Shown in pieces: positions 35,297-44,503 of a DNA stretch of 64,000 nt. Under the pieces are notes generated by a model. That model did no database searches. It was not told the origin of the DNA and worked only from the letters and a program-made list of their open reading frames with translations. The number at the start of each line of letters is the position of its first letter. Position 1 is the first letter of the stretch. The stretch spans positions 186,001 through 250,000 of the forward strand of contig NZ_CANMUU010000002.1 of NCBI RefSeq assembly GCF_947501165.1. Reading direction: 5' to 3'. The position numbers were made by a program, and so were the translations under genes. This DNA comes from an uncultured Allomuricauda sp. GTDB taxonomy: Bacteria > Bacteroidota > Bacteroidia > Flavobacteriales > Flavobacteriaceae.

Positions 35297-36319
35297 ATGA
35301 GAACGATTCAAATAAATGCGGAAAAAGGTGGGGATGTATTAAAATCCATGGCTTTGGCCTTGAACGGTACAGTCATTGAAAAATGGGGTGAACACATCCT
35401 TGAATTTGATAATGAATTTGGTAAGGGTGTAATCAAATCAATTTCTTTTGACTGGGGTGTTACTCTATTTGACTATGATTTGGACCTCAACGAAGACATG
35501 AAGTTGGTGGTCAACGAAAGCGATAAGTTCACCATTGAATTTGTTTTTATATCTCAGGGGAGTCTAAAATTTTCAAGTGGAATGTCAAATGAATGGCTCA
35601 ATTTGGAACGCTATCAGAATATTATCGTTTCACCAAAACTGGGGGAGAGCCAAACATATATTTTTCCCAGTAATGCCAACGTTAAAGTAAATCTGATACG
35701 CATTATTACTAAAGAATATCAAAAGAAAAAGAATCACAACCTTAGTTATTTGAACGAACAATTACTCTCTATTTTCAAAGAAGTCCCTACTCAATTGCCC
35801 TATTCACATTTGGGCAATTATAATTTATCCATCGCGGATGAGGTTCAAAAGCTACACTCGAATGATCAGGAGGGTATGACTAGGACCTTGTCGCTTGAGG
35901 GAAGATTGAATCTAATTCTTGCGATGCAAATTCTTGAACATCAAAACCTTGTTACGCAACAAGTGATGCCAGATTCATTTTCGCACGAAGAGATTAAGAG
36001 AATCCATCAATTGACAAAGTATATTGCTGAAAATATTGAGGGACAAATCACGGTAAGCCAACTGGCAAAAGAAGCAGGGATGAATCCTAAAAAGCTTCAA
36101 ACAGGTTTTAATCTGCTGTTTTCAAAATCGGTAAATGGTTATGTTAGACAGCTCAAACTTGAACTTGCCAGGGACTATTTGAAAAATTCTGACCTGACAA
36201 TATCAGAAATAGTCTTCAAGATTGGTCTGAAGAGCAGGAGTTACTTTTCTAAGATATTTTATGAGAAATATGGAATACTGCCCAATGCCTACCGTCAAAA
36301 AGTGAGCAAGTTTATTTGA
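35297..36319 (+). CDS. AraC-family transcriptional regulator 2
   Basis: 340 residues from ATG 35297 (a TTG 36 nt upstream is less likely). The N-terminal domain shares KWGEHILEFDNEFGKG and SISFDWGVTLFDYDL with regulator 3 (ERWGEHIL, FDWGVSLLEYD). The C-terminal AraC HTH pair includes LAKEAGMNPKKLQTGFNLLF and KSRSYFSKIFYEKYGILP. It lies 142 nt downstream of regulator 1 in the same direction and overlaps the 3' end of the opposite-strand SRAP gene by 8 nt. Confidence 0.9.
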   Translation: MRTIQINAEKGGDVLKSMALALNGTVIEKWGEHILEFDNEFGKGVIKSISFDWGVTLFDYDLDLNEDMKLVVNESDKFTIEFVFISQGSLKFSSGMSNEWLNLERYQNIIVSPKLGESQTYIFPSNANVKVNLIRIITKEYQKKKNHNLSYLNEQLLSIFKEVPTQLPYSHLGNYNLSIADEVQKLHSNDQEGMTRTLSLEGRLNLILAMQILEHQNLVTQQVMPDSFSHEEIKRIHQLTKYIAENIEGQITVSQLAKEAGMNPKKLQTGFNLLFSKSVNGYVRQLKLELARDYLKNSDLTISEIVFKIGLKSRSYFSKIFYEKYGILPNAYRQKVSKFI

Positions 36320-37016
36320 ATCTTGGAAGGTTTACGTAGTTTACCCTTTTTAAAAATTCATTAAAACGTATTTCATTTTTGAAGAATTCCTTGGATACAG
36401 GTTCTGCCTCGAAAGAAAGTCCAGGTTCTTCCATCAATAAGGATTTCGCATCTTCCGCCATCAATTGTGGGGACAACCAAGCCTCATACTGCTCCATATT
36501 CAAGGCAAATGGCATTTGATTGCCCAAATCTTGAATTTGCTCCAATTCTTTGTTGAAATTAGTGGTAATTATGGCCGATGTGTAGAAGCCATCTTCCAAT
36601 TCACTAAATATCGAGGCCATGGCAAAGGGTTGCATTTTTGGTAAATGTACATGGTACGGATAAATTTCCCCTTCTTTTAAATAACTGGTAAAAAACCCTG
36701 TGGTAATCATGGCCGACCTTCTTAGCTCCAGACTTTCTTTAAACCATTTTGAGCTGTCAATTTGACCAGTTTCTATATTCAAAGTATTCATTTGGCTCTG
36801 GAAAAGGTTCCATTCCTCTTTGAATCCTTCTGGTAAAAGTCCCCATATGGCAAAGTCAATGTGCTTGTTGTAATTTTGCTTCACAATGGGCACCAGGTTT
36901 TCATCTAAACCGTTGATAAGCTGGTTTGGTTTGTAAATATTCGGGTGCTTGAATTTAGCTTTAAAAGTATTTTCTATTTGTTCTAAGTCAGCAATGTTTG
37001 AAAGCCGATAATACAT
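36312..37016 (-). CDS. SRAP (HMCES/YedK-like) protein with degenerate active site
   Basis: 234 residues that follow the SRAP layout: IWGLLPEGFKEEW (usual WGLIPxW), LRRSAMITTGFFTSYLKEG (usual RRCxxPxxGFYEW), YPYHVHLP, an ASIFSE block, TSAIITTNFN (usual TIITxxAN), and NQMPFALNMEQYEAWL (usual RMPxxL, WL). Active SRAP proteins link abasic DNA through Cys2; here the N terminus is MYYRLSN, so Cys2 is Tyr, GFYEW lacks its Glu, and the catalytic His before the MP motif is replaced (GNQMP). Covalent DNA crosslinking should be impossible. It may still bind ssDNA or have drifted to another task. Confidence 0.75.
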   Translation of the reverse strand: MYYRLSNIADLEQIENTFKAKFKHPNIYKPNQLINGLDENLVPIVKQNYNKHIDFAIWGLLPEGFKEEWNLFQSQMNTLNIETGQIDSSKWFKESLELRRSAMITTGFFTSYLKEGEIYPYHVHLPKMQPFAMASIFSELEDGFYTSAIITTNFNKELEQIQDLGNQMPFALNMEQYEAWLSPQLMAEDAKSLLMEEPGLSFEAEPVSKEFFKNEIRFNEFLKRVNYVNLPRFK

Positions 37017-37224
37017 CTTTTTTTAAGCAAATTACGGGAGAAGGATCTGCGTATTTTGACCGCATTGCCAATAAAACTGACTCTTTTCATACTGTAATTT
37101 CCTGATATGCTGAAACTTCATTTAAAAAATATAGAAAAGGTCATGGCATAGTAACAAAAACTATATAAAATAGAAAACGAGCCAGTATGACCCGTTTTTA
37201 ATCTATCTAAAATCCCCTTACGTA

Positions 37225-37674
37225 TTAGGATACATCCTCCATTGCCTTGATGTCGGTAAGCGCATTTTTGATGCTTATTTTGTGTGCATTGAGAACTCCT
37301 CGAGTGGCCGCGGTAAAATCGTTTTCTCTTAACACCTCTTCGTATTCACTTAAGGCGGCCTCTTCTCCTCTTATGGCCTCTTCCAACATAGCCTCTTCAT
37401 TGTTACCGGAAAAGAATACTTTTACATCCATCCAGGCCCTATGTGCTTTTGATGCAAAACTATCCTCTGTCTCTGTTTCTTTTGAATATAAGGCCATTTC
37501 ACTTTGTAAGCTTTGTGCAAAATGCCCTCTTTCCGTTGAACGGTTTTCAAAAAAGATTTTTAGAGCAGCATTGTCAATGTTTTCAGCAGCTTTTTGATAG
37601 CCCTTTTTTGCATCTAAGTTCTTCTGGATTAAATCGTTCAAGTTCTCTAGGTCTTTTTCAAATTTTGTATTCAT
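37225..37674 (-). CDS. PA2169-type four-helix-bundle protein (DUF2383)
   Basis: 149 residues, all helical, with the ferritin-like arrangement of PA2169/DUF2383 proteins: LENLNDLIQKNLDAKKGYQK (residues 8-27), FFENRSTERGHFAQSLQSEM near 50, and AIRGEEAALSEYEEVL near 103. These small bundle proteins recur with stress genes; a bound metal or electron role is suspected but not proven. It stands alone on the - strand between the SRAP-like and MscS genes. Confidence 0.87.
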   Translation of the reverse strand: MNTKFEKDLENLNDLIQKNLDAKKGYQKAAENIDNAALKIFFENRSTERGHFAQSLQSEMALYSKETETEDSFASKAHRAWMDVKVFFSGNNEEAMLEEAIRGEEAALSEYEEVLRENDFTAATRGVLNAHKISIKNALTDIKAMEDVS

Positions 37675-37765
37675 GATTCTATTTTTAAGGTTAATAACAC
37701 CTGCAAATTAGTTCTCCCTTCTTGGACCTTTTGACGCAATCGATTCAATTCATAATGCATACACG

Positions 37766-38653
37766 TTAAGAGGTTTTTTTGACCAGTGTATCTATGGTTT
37801 TTTCAGAAATATCCAGAGTGCGAATTGGAAAGGGAATGGTAATCCCATTTTCATCAAAAGCATCCTTGATTGAAATCAAAGCCTCGGTTTTTGCATTTGC
37901 TACCTCTAGCGCCGAAGTTGAGTCTATGCGAAACCGCACTTCAAAATCAATGGAACTACTATTAAACTCAGTGTATAAAAAGATAATGTCGTCCTGATTC
38001 TCCAACTCTTGAAAGTTGCTCATCAATGCTTTTAAAACGACTTGTCTAACCTCTTTGAGATTGGAATTATAGGCTACACCACATTCAAGAATGACCCGGG
38101 ATTGCGAGGTGGTGGAATAGTTTTTAATTGCATTTTCAATTACCTGCTTGTTTGGTATGTACACTAGATTGTTATCGGCCTGCTTTAATGTGACTGCTCT
38201 GAGATCTATGTTCACCACTTCTCCTTCAAAGTCTTTCACTGAAATCCAATCTCCATATTTGATGTGCTTGATATAACTCAGTACAATTCCGGAATATGTA
38301 TTGGCCAAAGCTCCTTGCAGTGCCAGTCCCACAGCAAGTCCTGCGACTCCTGCCCCTGCTAAAATAGCGTTGAGCGTTTTGCTCAAATCCAAAATTCCGA
38401 GAATTAAAAAAAGACCTAGAAATATGATGGCTACGGCAGTAAGTTTTCCTATGAGATTGACCATTGAGGTCTGCATACTGCTTCTTTTAAGGAGACGGCT
38501 TACTACTTTGCGCACATATTTTGCAACAATGTAGCTGACCACGAATACCAAAATGGCCAAGATAAAATTGGGGAGGTAGCCGATAAAATCATTTAACCAG
38601 CCCTCCAGCTTTTTTATCATTCCGTTCCATGCTTCATTAAAACTTGTTTCCAT
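37766..38653 (-). CDS. Small-conductance mechanosensitive channel (MscS family)
   Basis: 295 residues: membrane helices near 28-46, 64-84 and the pore helix about 93-118 (NAILAGAGVAGLAVGLALQG, the Gly/Ala pattern of MscS TM3). The beta domain follows with YGDWISVKDFEGEVVNIDLR, and the alpha/beta cage ends near 280. It opens under membrane tension to release solutes after osmotic downshock. Its start is directly next to the stop of the topoisomerase gene, so the two are cotranscribed. Confidence 0.93.
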   Translation of the reverse strand: METSFNEAWNGMIKKLEGWLNDFIGYLPNFILAILVFVVSYIVAKYVRKVVSRLLKRSSMQTSMVNLIGKLTAVAIIFLGLFLILGILDLSKTLNAILAGAGVAGLAVGLALQGALANTYSGIVLSYIKHIKYGDWISVKDFEGEVVNIDLRAVTLKQADNNLVYIPNKQVIENAIKNYSTTSQSRVILECGVAYNSNLKEVRQVVLKALMSNFQELENQDDIIFLYTEFNSSSIDFEVRFRIDSTSALEVANAKTEALISIKDAFDENGITIPFPIRTLDISEKTIDTLVKKTS

Positions 38654-39727
38654 TTATGCTTCGTTTAAAATTTTAAAATCGCTCGATTCGATGAAATTCA
38701 TCATTTCTGTTTCAGTCTCTTGTAAAAAAGGAACCCTTGTTATTTTTTCTTGGTGCAAAATCCTTTTAGGTTGTTTTTCATATTCCACAATCAAAGCGGG
38801 ATGAACATAATATTTTCGACATACATTCATCGTATTTCCGAGTGCTTTGGAAGCTTCCTTTAGTGCTAGTCTTACCTTTGCTTGTGGGTCTCTTTCCACA
38901 TTTTTCAGTTCCGCGCTTTTCAGATGTTTGTAGAAAACCAAAGAGGCGGCCCATGTTCTAAAATCTTTGGCAGAGAACAAAGAACCAATGTGTTTCTGAA
39001 TGTACTCGTTGACCATTCCGCTCTCTACGCTATGTTTGTTTCCATCTTCATCAAAAAATTTGAAAAGTTCCCACCCGGGAATTTCTTCACATTGATTCAC
39101 CAACCGAATCAATCTCTTATTTCTTAGGGTGATTCGGTGTGCTTTTCCTCTCTTGCCCACAAATTCAAATCTTAGATTCCTATCAGCATGTGCAAGATGC
39201 CGTTTTCGAAGTGTGGTCAATCCATACGTTTGGTTATGTTTTGCGTACTGTTCATTACCGATACGGATATGGGTCTCTTCCATTAGTTTAATAATCAATG
39301 CCAAAACTTTTTCTTTTGACCAATAATCACCGGTCAAATCTTTCTCTACCTGTTCCCGCATTTTAGGCAAATGTTCTCCAAAGAGCAGCAATTTTGCAAA
39401 CTTGGTTCGGTTTCTAAAACGTTGCCATTTGGGATGGTACCGGTACTGTTTTCGGTGTTTTGCATCTCGGCCAACGGCTTGAAGATGTGCATTGGAAGCA
39501 GCTGCAATTCTCACGTTTTCCCAGGCCGGTGGTACCGCCAACTTTGAGATTTCACTTAAACGTTTCCTATCATTGTACGTCTGTCCATCAATTGCATATA
39601 TAAAGGGTTTTTTACCTCTTCTTTCAATGGTCAAATCATCTTCTCCTGCATAGAACAAATCAATCTTGTTCGTGAGAAAATCAGGGTTTTTGCTTCCAAT
39701 GACCGTCATGTTTGATAATAGGTTCAT
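38654..39727 (-). CDS. DNA topoisomerase IB (poxvirus-like)
   Basis: 357 residues. Type IB features: an N-terminal domain with KPFIYAIDGQTYNDRKRLSE, RIGNEQYAKHNQTYGLTTLR (catalytic Arg region) near 157, KDFRTWAASL (second catalytic region) near 248, and the late CRKYYVHPALIVEYE, whose Tyr near residue 305 is the expected nucleophile. It relaxes supercoils without ATP. Bacterial type IB enzymes are accessory and often co-occur with stress genes; here it forms an operon with mscS. Confidence 0.93.
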   Translation of the reverse strand: MNLLSNMTVIGSKNPDFLTNKIDLFYAGEDDLTIERRGKKPFIYAIDGQTYNDRKRLSEISKLAVPPAWENVRIAAASNAHLQAVGRDAKHRKQYRYHPKWQRFRNRTKFAKLLLFGEHLPKMREQVEKDLTGDYWSKEKVLALIIKLMEETHIRIGNEQYAKHNQTYGLTTLRKRHLAHADRNLRFEFVGKRGKAHRITLRNKRLIRLVNQCEEIPGWELFKFFDEDGNKHSVESGMVNEYIQKHIGSLFSAKDFRTWAASLVFYKHLKSAELKNVERDPQAKVRLALKEASKALGNTMNVCRKYYVHPALIVEYEKQPKRILHQEKITRVPFLQETETEMMNFIESSDFKILNEA

Positions 39728-39815
39728 GTTCTATCTTTAGTTAAAAGAAATGGTCCCATACTGGAAACGCCAGAGGGACCACCTTCAAACCAACCAAAAA
39801 TGTAATCAATTTGTT

Positions 39816-40397
39816 CTATTTGGAATAAATAACCTTTACGTTGTCCCTCTCCTTTGACAAGGCATCCATATTTTCAACGTAGCGATAGCGTTGATTGAAC
39901 AAACCATCGGGGCGTTCGCCCACAATAATATATTTCTCATCCATGTCAGGTGCATTGATGGTGACCTGGTCTGACACACGCATTTTTTGCTTTCCTATGG
40001 TTTGCTCAGTTGCTTCCAATTTTGAAATCACCCAAAGCTTACCATCTTTGACCCATATTTCTTCGATAGTAAGGTCATGTTCGTTGTCCACTACTTCGGC
40101 CTCTACCATTATCGTGCGTTCTTCCCTTTCCGTACCGTCGGGCATATTGATATCAATGTAAGGTACTTCAACCTCTTCTTCCTCCATGATGATTACTACC
40201 TTCGGAATTTCTACGGTTTTGGTCGTTGTGCCCACATCTACATTCGCCCAATCTACCTCATATTCGGGTAGTTCTCCTGCTTCAGCAGTTACATCCACAT
40301 CTAATTCGGGCAATTCCCCGCTTTCTTTCTTTTCTACCTTACAACCTATTAGGGCAATTCCTAAAAAGGCCACAAATACATATTTTTTCGGTTTCAT
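39816..40397 (-). CDS. Hypothetical lipoprotein, acidic
   Basis: 193 residues: a signal peptide with lipobox LIGC (Cys about 19), then an acidic low-complexity segment with two near repeats (GELPELDVDVTAEA / GELPEYEVDWANVDV). A beta-rich domain follows with IEEIWVKDGKLWVISKLEAT. The second half repeats themes (YIIVGERPDGLFNQRY) seen in Flavobacteriia hypothetical lipoproteins. No family name is certain. It is probably at the outer membrane or periplasm and divergent from the flavodoxin-like gene. Confidence 0.65.
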   Translation of the reverse strand: MKPKKYVFVAFLGIALIGCKVEKKESGELPELDVDVTAEAGELPEYEVDWANVDVGTTTKTVEIPKVVIIMEEEEVEVPYIDINMPDGTEREERTIMVEAEVVDNEHDLTIEEIWVKDGKLWVISKLEATEQTIGKQKMRVSDQVTINAPDMDEKYIIVGERPDGLFNQRYRYVENMDALSKERDNVKVIYSK

Positions 40398-40571
40398 TTA
40401 ATTGTTTTTGTCGTTAATAATGGTCAAAATTAATTTTCGAAAAGCTTAGGATGGTGCTGATATGATTCCAATGTTAACCACATTGCTTAAACTCTTGATG
40501 GATTGAGGACACTATTTCTCCATTAAAGGCAACTGGAGGAATTGGAATATCTGAATTTTGAAAAAAAACGT

Positions 40572-41273
40572 ATGGATTATTCAGGTATTAAAGCATTGTA
40601 TATAAATGGTACACTAAAGAAAAGTGGAGAGCAAAGTCATACCGAAGGATTGATGAAGGTATCTATGGACATTATGAAAAAGGAGGGGGTTCAAGTGGAC
40701 TATCTTCGTTTTGTGGACCATACCATACCCGTAGGCTTAAAACCCGACCTAAGTGAAAAAAATGGACCCGAAGATAATTGGCCCAATATTTACGAGAAAA
40801 TAATGGATGCTGATATTTTGGTATTGGGCACTCCCATTTGGCTAGGAGAACGCTCTTCTATAATGAGTAAGTGCATTGAAAGACTATATGGTATGAGCGC
40901 AGAAACCAATGACAAGGGTCAGTATACCTACTACGGAAAGGTGGGTGGATGTATCATTACGGGCAATGAAGATGGCATTAAACACACCGCCATGGGAATT
41001 CTGTATGCCCTGCAACATTTAGGTTTTAGCATACCGCCCCAAGCGGACTGTGGTTGGGTAGGCGAAGCAGGACCAGGACCCAGCTATTTGGATAAGGAAT
41101 CTGGTGCGAAGGACAATGCGTTCACGAACAGGAACACTACCTTTATGACTTACAACGTAATGCATTTGGCCTCCTTCTTGAAGGAAAAAAATGGCTATCC
41201 TAAGTACGGTAATTCCCGGGAGGCATGGGATGATGGCACACGATGGAATTTTGATAATCCTGAATATCGATAA
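40572..41273 (+). CDS. NADPH-dependent FMN reductase / flavodoxin-like protein
   Basis: 233 residues from ATG 40572 (an upstream TTG is unlikely). The start IKALYINGTLKKSGEQSHTE is the phosphate-binding loop of flavodoxin-like oxidoreductases. ADILVLGTPIWLGERSSIM follows near 85, and the late part has GGCIITGNEDGIKHTAMGIL. The protein would bind FMN and reduce quinones or disulfide-like substrates. It ends 3 nt before the DUF2652 gene, so the pair is an operon. Confidence 0.85.
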   Translation: MDYSGIKALYINGTLKKSGEQSHTEGLMKVSMDIMKKEGVQVDYLRFVDHTIPVGLKPDLSEKNGPEDNWPNIYEKIMDADILVLGTPIWLGERSSIMSKCIERLYGMSAETNDKGQYTYYGKVGGCIITGNEDGIKHTAMGILYALQHLGFSIPPQADCGWVGEAGPGPSYLDKESGAKDNAFTNRNTTFMTYNVMHLASFLKEKNGYPKYGNSREAWDDGTRWNFDNPEYR

Positions 41274-41276
41274 GTC

Positions 41277-41882
41277 ATGGAAAGAGAGCCCTGTTTATTA
41301 TGTATACCGGATATTAGTGGTTTTACTCAGTTTATGAGCGAGATTGATTTTGAACTTAGCTCAAAAATCATTCCCACACTCTTAAATCAAATCATATACA
41401 GCAATCAAATACAACTAAAAGTATCGGAAATAGAAGGGGATGCTATTTTGTTTTACCGCAGTGGTTCACTTCCCTCGTTACAAGAACTGACTGAGCAATG
41501 TCAAAACTTCCATCAACAATTTTATGATCAAATGGTTTTGCTTCAAGAAAAGTATATTGATGAAGGGAAAAATTTGGACTTGCCTGATATCTTAGGTCTC
41601 AAAATTATACTTCATTTTGGGTATGAAATTGCGCCGGTACAAATTGGTAATCGAATCAAGCTTTTAGGTGAGGATGTAATTTTAGCACATAGATTACTTA
41701 AAAACAATATTCCTTTTGATGAATATATTCTATTTTCCGAAGCCCTGATTTCCCATTATCGGGGCCGTGAGATAAATTGGCACCTGAATTGGGCAGAACT
41801 GATGACCTCTAAAACCACAATGGACCACTTAGGTGAAGTGCGCTATAGTTATATCAAATTGCACCCGAAAGATTCTCCCTGA
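41277..41882 (+). CDS. DUF2652 protein, class III nucleotidyl-cyclase-like fold
   Basis: 201 residues. The N-terminal CLLCIPDISGFTQFMSE and later VSEIEGDAILFYR match the two metal-binding Asp positions and order of class III cyclases (IxDIxGFT, then GDA). DUF2652 proteins are of unknown activity; a cyclase-like or nucleotide-binding role is inferred from those two motifs. The transition-state Arg/Asn positions of true cyclases cannot be assigned with confidence. It is coupled to a flavodoxin-like gene and lies 7.6 kb from a Pycsar-type effector gene in the same island. Confidence 0.75.
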   Translation: MEREPCLLCIPDISGFTQFMSEIDFELSSKIIPTLLNQIIYSNQIQLKVSEIEGDAILFYRSGSLPSLQELTEQCQNFHQQFYDQMVLLQEKYIDEGKNLDLPDILGLKIILHFGYEIAPVQIGNRIKLLGEDVILAHRLLKNNIPFDEYILFSEALISHYRGREINWHLNWAELMTSKTTMDHLGEVRYSYIKLHPKDSP

Positions 41883-42004
41883 GCCCATTCATCCTTAAAG
41901 TATTTAAAATCAAGGCACTTCTGAGCAATAGGGTTCATACTTTGCTGATTTGAGCAAAGAAAGAGCACCTGGTCAAGATATCTTGCAACCAAAAATTAGA
42001 AAGC

Positions 42005-42514
42005 ATGACTTACTTGAATTTAAATGAAAAACAATTAGTGCCTGTAGTGGGAGAACTAAATAAATTATTGGCAGATTATAGCGTTTATTATCAAAACTTA
42101 AGAGCATTTCATTGGAATATTCTTGGAAAGAATTTCTTTGATCTTCATGAGAAATTCGAGGAACTCTACAATGAGGCAAAAGTTAAAGTAGACGAGATTG
42201 CAGAACGTATATTGACTCTAAGATATCACCCAATAAGCAAGTATAGCGATTACCTCAAATTGTCCAGTCTATCCGAACATAACGGATTGATTGAAGACGA
42301 ACAGATGGTTGAAATTATCCTGAACAATCACAAGAATATTTTAGAGAGAATGCGTGAGGTTCTTCGCTTAGCTGAAGATGCCAAAGATGAGGGGACTATT
42401 GACATGATGGGGGGCTATATCGCCGAACTTGAAAAATCTAGTTGGATGCTGGATGCTTGGCATAAAAGTACCAAGGAACACCTCAAGCGAATGAACATGG
42501 AAAAAGTATCGTAA
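42005..42514 (+). CDS. dps: Dps-family ferritin-like DNA protection protein (copy 1)
   Basis: 169 residues. The inter-subunit ferroxidase site is intact: AFHWNILGKNFFDLHEKFEE (His, His) and DEIAERIL (Asp, Glu). Dps dodecamers oxidise Fe(II) with peroxide and protect DNA. The second copy at 55265 has the same layout (YHWNIEG, FFELHEQFEIEYD, DIVAERI). A small secreted protein gene follows after about 230 nt, and the paralogue of that gene also adjoins the second Dps. Confidence 0.93.
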   Translation: MTYLNLNEKQLVPVVGELNKLLADYSVYYQNLRAFHWNILGKNFFDLHEKFEELYNEAKVKVDEIAERILTLRYHPISKYSDYLKLSSLSEHNGLIEDEQMVEIILNNHKNILERMREVLRLAEDAKDEGTIDMMGGYIAELEKSSWMLDAWHKSTKEHLKRMNMEKVS

Positions 42515-42742
42515 AATGCCATAATGGACATTGCTCTTGGTGCCATTTGGAATAAGTCATCCTTTTACATTTCATATGGATTGAAAGCATACCCTAATAC
42601 ATTGTGGACCTCAGGTATTCCAATATTCAACAAAAGAGTAAAAGGTTTCACTATTATTAAAAGAGCCGCATGGTTTGAGTGAGATACACTGAAAAAAGGC
42701 GGTTTGATTCCAAAGAAAAATTGAACAATTAAAATTTTAAAA

Positions 42743-43231
42743 ATGAAAAATAAATTTATCGCCATATTGGCAATTATGATGAGCTGTGTGTTTTCTGCAC
42801 AGGCCCAAGAAGAAAAAGAAAATGATAAGATAGCGGGAAAGATGATGGCTTCCACCACAAAGACATTTACTTTTACCAAAGATGGAACCTCCTTTCCATA
42901 CCAGGTAACCATACATGAAAACAGGAACTATACCACTTCATTTGATAAAGAAGATAAAGGGAAGATTGATCAGGACCGACTTAGCACTCCTGCCAAGGTA
43001 GCTAAACTGATTACTGTATATAATGATAGAGAACCTGCTTATAATAGGTTAATTGTTCTACGGTATGATAAGCAGGTAACAGATACCTTCAAATTGATTC
43101 CGATGGAAAATGGTTTTGCTGTAAAAGTGGACAATCAAAGCGTAAACTATATATTAGGTGAGGGACTATATTTTACCAACACCAATGATAAAGACTTTTT
43201 TGCCGTAGACATCTTTGATTACATGTTCTAA
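42743..43231 (+). CDS. Secreted hypothetical protein, paralogue A
   Basis: 162 residues with a signal peptide (to about 21, AQAQ). The mature domain is beta-rich: TKTFTFTKDGTSFPYQVTIHEN, KEDKGKIDQDRLSTPAKVAKLITV, then DTFKLIPMENGFAVKVDNQ and GLYFTNTNDKDFF. The protein at 54742 shares every one of these blocks and is clearly homologous. No known family is recognised. It is probably periplasmic or extracellular. Both copies neighbour a dps gene, so a stress-linked function is inferred. Confidence 0.7.
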   Translation: MKNKFIAILAIMMSCVFSAQAQEEKENDKIAGKMMASTTKTFTFTKDGTSFPYQVTIHENRNYTTSFDKEDKGKIDQDRLSTPAKVAKLITVYNDREPAYNRLIVLRYDKQVTDTFKLIPMENGFAVKVDNQSVNYILGEGLYFTNTNDKDFFAVDIFDYMF

Positions 43232-43256
43232 TACAGTTTTGTGGTAGTAAAAGAAC

Positions 43257-43281
43257 AAGGCTCCTTCAAGGAGCCTTTTTT
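43257..43281 (+). terminator. Terminator after secreted protein A
   Basis: A perfect stem AAGGCTCC/GGAGCCTT with a 5-nt loop is followed by TTTT. Confidence 0.88.
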
Positions 43282-43414
43282 CGTTAAAGAAATCCTGTTT
43301 TGAGCAACAATCTTATTATGTCTTTAAACAAAACGGCCAATGATTCCACTATTTTTGTAGAAATCCGTGAGGAAAGGTGGAATTTTTGCCCTTCTTGCTT
43401 AAAATCAAAATGTT

Positions 43415-44455
43415 ATGACATCTATTAACATCACTGCAGAGGACACCGCCGGCACTGTAAAACAAATTCAAGAAGTAATCGGCGGAAGAATTGAGGAACG
43501 CTGGGGAGAACATATTCTCCATGTCAGCGGGTCCTTGGCCAATGGCACAATAAAATTTATTGATTTTGACTGGGGAGTAAGTCTCCTGGAATATGATATT
43601 ACGTTTTATGATGATGTAACATTGATTATGGATGCTTCCAAATACAACCCTATCCATTTCGCGTACTGTCTTGAAGGCTATTGCGAACATCGCTTCGGCT
43701 ACCAATCAAAACATGACATCAAAACATTGGAGCAGTTTCAGTCTGTTATAATCTCCAGTAGAAAAGGAGGATTAAATTATGGATATTTTCCCAAAGATAT
43801 TCCTTTGGAAATCAATGTTATTCAAATTACCAGGAAGGAATTCTTACAAAAAAAGCTTAATGGCGTTAAGCAATTGAACAATAGGTTATACGAACTGTTT
43901 CATGATTTGGACCATGAAAACACCTTTGCTTTTTATGGAGCCTATGACCTACGACTTGCCGACAAAATTCACACGCTACGAAATGTTCGCTCTAAAGGCA
44001 TGATTCGTATTATGCAAATTGAAGGGCTTGTATACCAAATCTTATCAAATCACATCGCCGACCATGAACAATATGTTTCCAAAAAACGATTATCTACTGG
44101 TCTTCTGAATCGTGAACTCAAGTTGGTTCGCCAACAGGCAAAAAAGATAGTGGCAAATCCTTCCAAAAACTACAGATTGGATGAGATATCAACAGAAACT
44201 GGCTTATCGCAGGCCAAACTTCAAGAGGGCTTCAAATTGTTATATACTAGAACAGTAACTGAATATGTTCGTCATGTTCGTTTGGAGGCTGCTAGGGATT
44301 ATCTCAGGGAAACCGACATGAACATTTCGCAAGTGGTATATACCGTTGGTTTTAGTAGTCGTAGTTACTTTTCCAAAATATTTAAGGCAAAGTATAATAT
44401 CAGTCCAAGTGATTTTAAGGACAAAGTTACTTCTGAACGGGCCATTCCGGTATAA
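43415..44455 (+). CDS. AraC-family transcriptional regulator 3
   Basis: 346 residues, paralogous to the regulators at 34126 and 35297. The N-terminal domain has ERWGEHILHVSGSLANG and FIDFDWGVSLLEYDITF, and the C-terminal HTH pair includes ISTETGLSQAKLQEGFKLLY and SSRSYFSKIFKAKYNISP. The sensor-domain likeness suggests the three respond to related signals. It has its own 180-nt leader region and converges on the YtxH/holin-like operon. Confidence 0.9.
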   Translation: MTSINITAEDTAGTVKQIQEVIGGRIEERWGEHILHVSGSLANGTIKFIDFDWGVSLLEYDITFYDDVTLIMDASKYNPIHFAYCLEGYCEHRFGYQSKHDIKTLEQFQSVIISSRKGGLNYGYFPKDIPLEINVIQITRKEFLQKKLNGVKQLNNRLYELFHDLDHENTFAFYGAYDLRLADKIHTLRNVRSKGMIRIMQIEGLVYQILSNHIADHEQYVSKKRLSTGLLNRELKLVRQQAKKIVANPSKNYRLDEISTETGLSQAKLQEGFKLLYTRTVTEYVRHVRLEAARDYLRETDMNISQVVYTVGFSSRSYFSKIFKAKYNISPSDFKDKVTSERAIPV

Positions 44456-44458
44456 AAA

Positions 44459-44477
44459 AAGCACCCGACGGGTGCTT
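44459..44477 (-). terminator. Terminator of the leftward YtxH operon
   Basis: A stem GCACCC/GGGTGC with a 3-nt loop. The T-run is on the - strand, so it ends the leftward operon; on the + strand the tail is weak. Confidence 0.75.
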
Positions 44478-44503
44478 GACAATCATTTATGTGGTGCTTA
44501 GAG

